Part shown: piece after piece, positions 39,958-41,125 of the stretch | Numbering within the stretch: the first letter of the stretch is position 1 | Layout of the letters: every line of letters starts with the position of its first letter | Assembly (NCBI GenBank): GCA_035454605.1 | Contig: DATIGQ010000065.1 | Coordinates: 1 to 41,125, forward strand | Reading direction: 5' to 3' | Source of the DNA: Terriglobales bacterium | GTDB lineage: Bacteria; Acidobacteriota; Terriglobia; Terriglobales; Acidobacteriaceae | DNA length: 41,125 bases | The notes under the pieces: generated by a model | What the model saw: the letters and a program-made list of their open reading frames with translations, nothing else | Databases searched by the model: none | Told to the model about the DNA's origin: nothing | Made by a program: the position numbers and the translations under genes

Positions 39958-41121
39958 TCAGCGGAATGGGGTCCAGCTCTTGGGCTTGGAAGCCGCGCCC
40001 TGCGTCAGCGCCGTCGCCAAGCCCTGGAAGGCGCGCGAGACTTCGGAGTGGTTCGTCTGCAACACCGGCACGCCCCGGTCGATGGCGTTGGAGATGGCCG
40101 CGTAGTTGTTGGGGATCTTCCACAGCAACTTGGTGTGCGTGGCCGCCTCGGCGTCGGCGTCCGTGAAGCCCGAGATCTTCCGGTACCGGTTCAGCACCAG
40201 GCGCAGCCGTTCCCGGCCGCTCCCGTCGTTCAGGAAGTTCTGCACCTTGTTGGCGCTCCACAGCGACGCCACGTCCGCGTGCGCCACCAGCAGCACCGTG
40301 TCGGAAAGGTCGCTCACCATGCGCGTGATGGCGTCCAGCCGCGAGGAAGCATCCACCACCACGGTCCGGTAGTGGCTCACCAGCATGTCGAACAGGCGCG
40401 CGAACTCCGCGTGTGAGGGCTCCACGGTCAGCGGTTCTTGCACCCCCGCCAGCAGGTGGATGCCGCGGTCGTCGCGCGTCATGAAGCCTTCCAGCAGCGC
40501 CCCGTCCAGCCGGTGCAGGTTGCGGATGGCGTCCACCACCGTGAATTGCGGCTTCACGTTCAGGTGCAGCGCCGCGTGCCCCAGTGGCGCCAGGTCCACC
40601 AGCGCCACCCCGCCTTGGATGCCCTGCAGGGCTGCCGCCACCTGCACCGCGATGGTGGTGGCGCCGCTCCCGCCCTTGGCGTTCACCACCGTGAACACCC
40701 GGCCGCGCACCCCGTCGGTGCGCGTCTTGCGTTGCGCGGAAGTCAGCCGCGCCAGCGCTTCCAGCAGGTGGTTGGTTCCCACCGGGCGCTCCAGGAACTC
40801 AGAGGCCCCACCCCGCATGGCGGCTACGATTACCTGCGGTTGCGCCATCTCGCCCACCGCGAACACCGCCGCGGCCGGCAGCTCGGAGTGCAGCAGCTCG
40901 ATGGCCCGCAGCCCCGGTGTGGGATCGTGCGAGGGAATATCCACCAGCAGCACGTCCGGCCGGGCTTCGTGGATGCGCCGGATGATGGGGTCTGTGGATC
41001 CGACCGGGTAGCCGGGAACCGCATGCGTGGTGCGGGCGATGGCGGTCCCATCCACCAGCATCTTCAGGATGGTCCGCTGTTCCTCGTCCAGCGCCAGAAT
41101 GACTACCGTCAACGCAGGCAT
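39958..41121 (-). CDS. tadZ: Tad pilus localization protein TadZ (CpaE)
   Basis: A 387-residue protein with a receiver-like N-terminal domain (1-125; an Asp at 61 occupies the phosphoacceptor-like place in LLVDIPSHD) and a MinD/ParA-type ATPase domain (about 140-375) with the deviant P-loop NAKGGSGATT (147-156). TadZ/CpaE proteins position the Tad assembly site, often at a cell pole. It heads the visible tad genes. The ATG lies 4 bases from the window edge, so any ribosome site or upstream gene is outside the window and an earlier start cannot be excluded. Confidence 0.88.
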   Translation of the reverse strand: MPALTVVILALDEEQRTILKMLVDGTAIARTTHAVPGYPVGSTDPIIRRIHEARPDVLLVDIPSHDPTPGLRAIELLHSELPAAAVFAVGEMAQPQVIVAAMRGGASEFLERPVGTNHLLEALARLTSAQRKTRTDGVRGRVFTVVNAKGGSGATTIAVQVAAALQGIQGGVALVDLAPLGHAALHLNVKPQFTVVDAIRNLHRLDGALLEGFMTRDDRGIHLLAGVQEPLTVEPSHAEFARLFDMLVSHYRTVVVDASSRLDAITRMVSDLSDTVLLVAHADVASLWSANKVQNFLNDGSGRERLRLVLNRYRKISGFTDADAEAATHTKLLWKIPNNYAAISNAIDRGVPVLQTNHSEVSRAFQGLATALTQGAASKPKSWTPFR

Positions 41122-41125
41122 GCTT

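Overview
This is a GC-rich, gene-dense bacterial chromosome segment with almost no gap above 200 bases and no tRNA, rRNA, CRISPR array, transposase or phage gene that I can see. The best guess is a soil Acidobacteriota (or a close metagenomic lineage). The reasons are a Pkn-type Ser/Thr kinase with TolB-like and TPR modules whose N-terminus is typical of that phylum, a LytS/LytTR pair, many secondary-metabolite/catabolic enzymes, and intergenic repeats of the 'GTCATCC(T/C)GAGCG...GGATCT' and heptamer kinds that I associate with such genomes. The phylum call is an inference from memory, not a measurement.

Layout. (1) 1-15042 is a catabolic locus. It holds a MobA/MocA-like cytidylyltransferase gene, a complete xanthine-dehydrogenase/CO-dehydrogenase-family molybdenum hydroxylase (FAD, 2Fe-2S, CoxG-like and large Mo subunits) interrupted by an opposite-strand pair (LLM flavin oxidoreductase plus NMT1-like binding protein), two ketopantoate-reductase-like paralogs, two M24 'pita-bread' hydrolases (one with its metal ligands lost), an M20-family hydrolase with an altered metal site, an NAD-dependent epimerase-like protein and a second LLM oxidoreductase. 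Most junctions between 7.2 and 14 kb carry degenerate 7-bp tandem repeats. A plausible reading is oxidation of an N-heterocyclic or amide compound by the Mo hydroxylase and flavin enzymes, followed by hydrolysis and reduction; the substrate is unknown.

(2) 15046-20011 is signalling: a membrane Ser/Thr kinase, a LytS-type histidine kinase overlapping a LytTR response regulator, and a small YgaP/DUF2892-like membrane protein. (3) 20015-22271 on the minus strand holds a fumarylacetoacetate-hydrolase-family enzyme followed by a homocitrate/isopropylmalate-synthase-like enzyme.

(4) 22392-34124 is a membrane glycosylation locus. It has two GT22-like (Alg9/PIG-B type) proteins, two GT87-like proteins, a further polytopic protein, an alkaline-phosphatase-superfamily membrane protein, a membrane protein with a spermidine-synthase-like SAM domain, and a DPM1-like polyprenol-phosphate-mannose synthase. 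Together these can supply a polyprenol-phosphate sugar and use it on the outer face of the membrane. The parts list resembles GPI-type glycan assembly, but that is a hypothesis.

(5) 34128-41121 on the minus strand is a Tad/Flp pilus assembly operon (tadZ, tadA, tadB, tadC). It runs on through a 24-residue membrane peptide gene and a DUF192 gene into a large TonB-like protein with three cytoplasmic N-terminal repeats. tadZ starts 4 bases from the window edge, so the rest of the Tad locus (pilin, prepilin peptidase, secretin) would lie outside.
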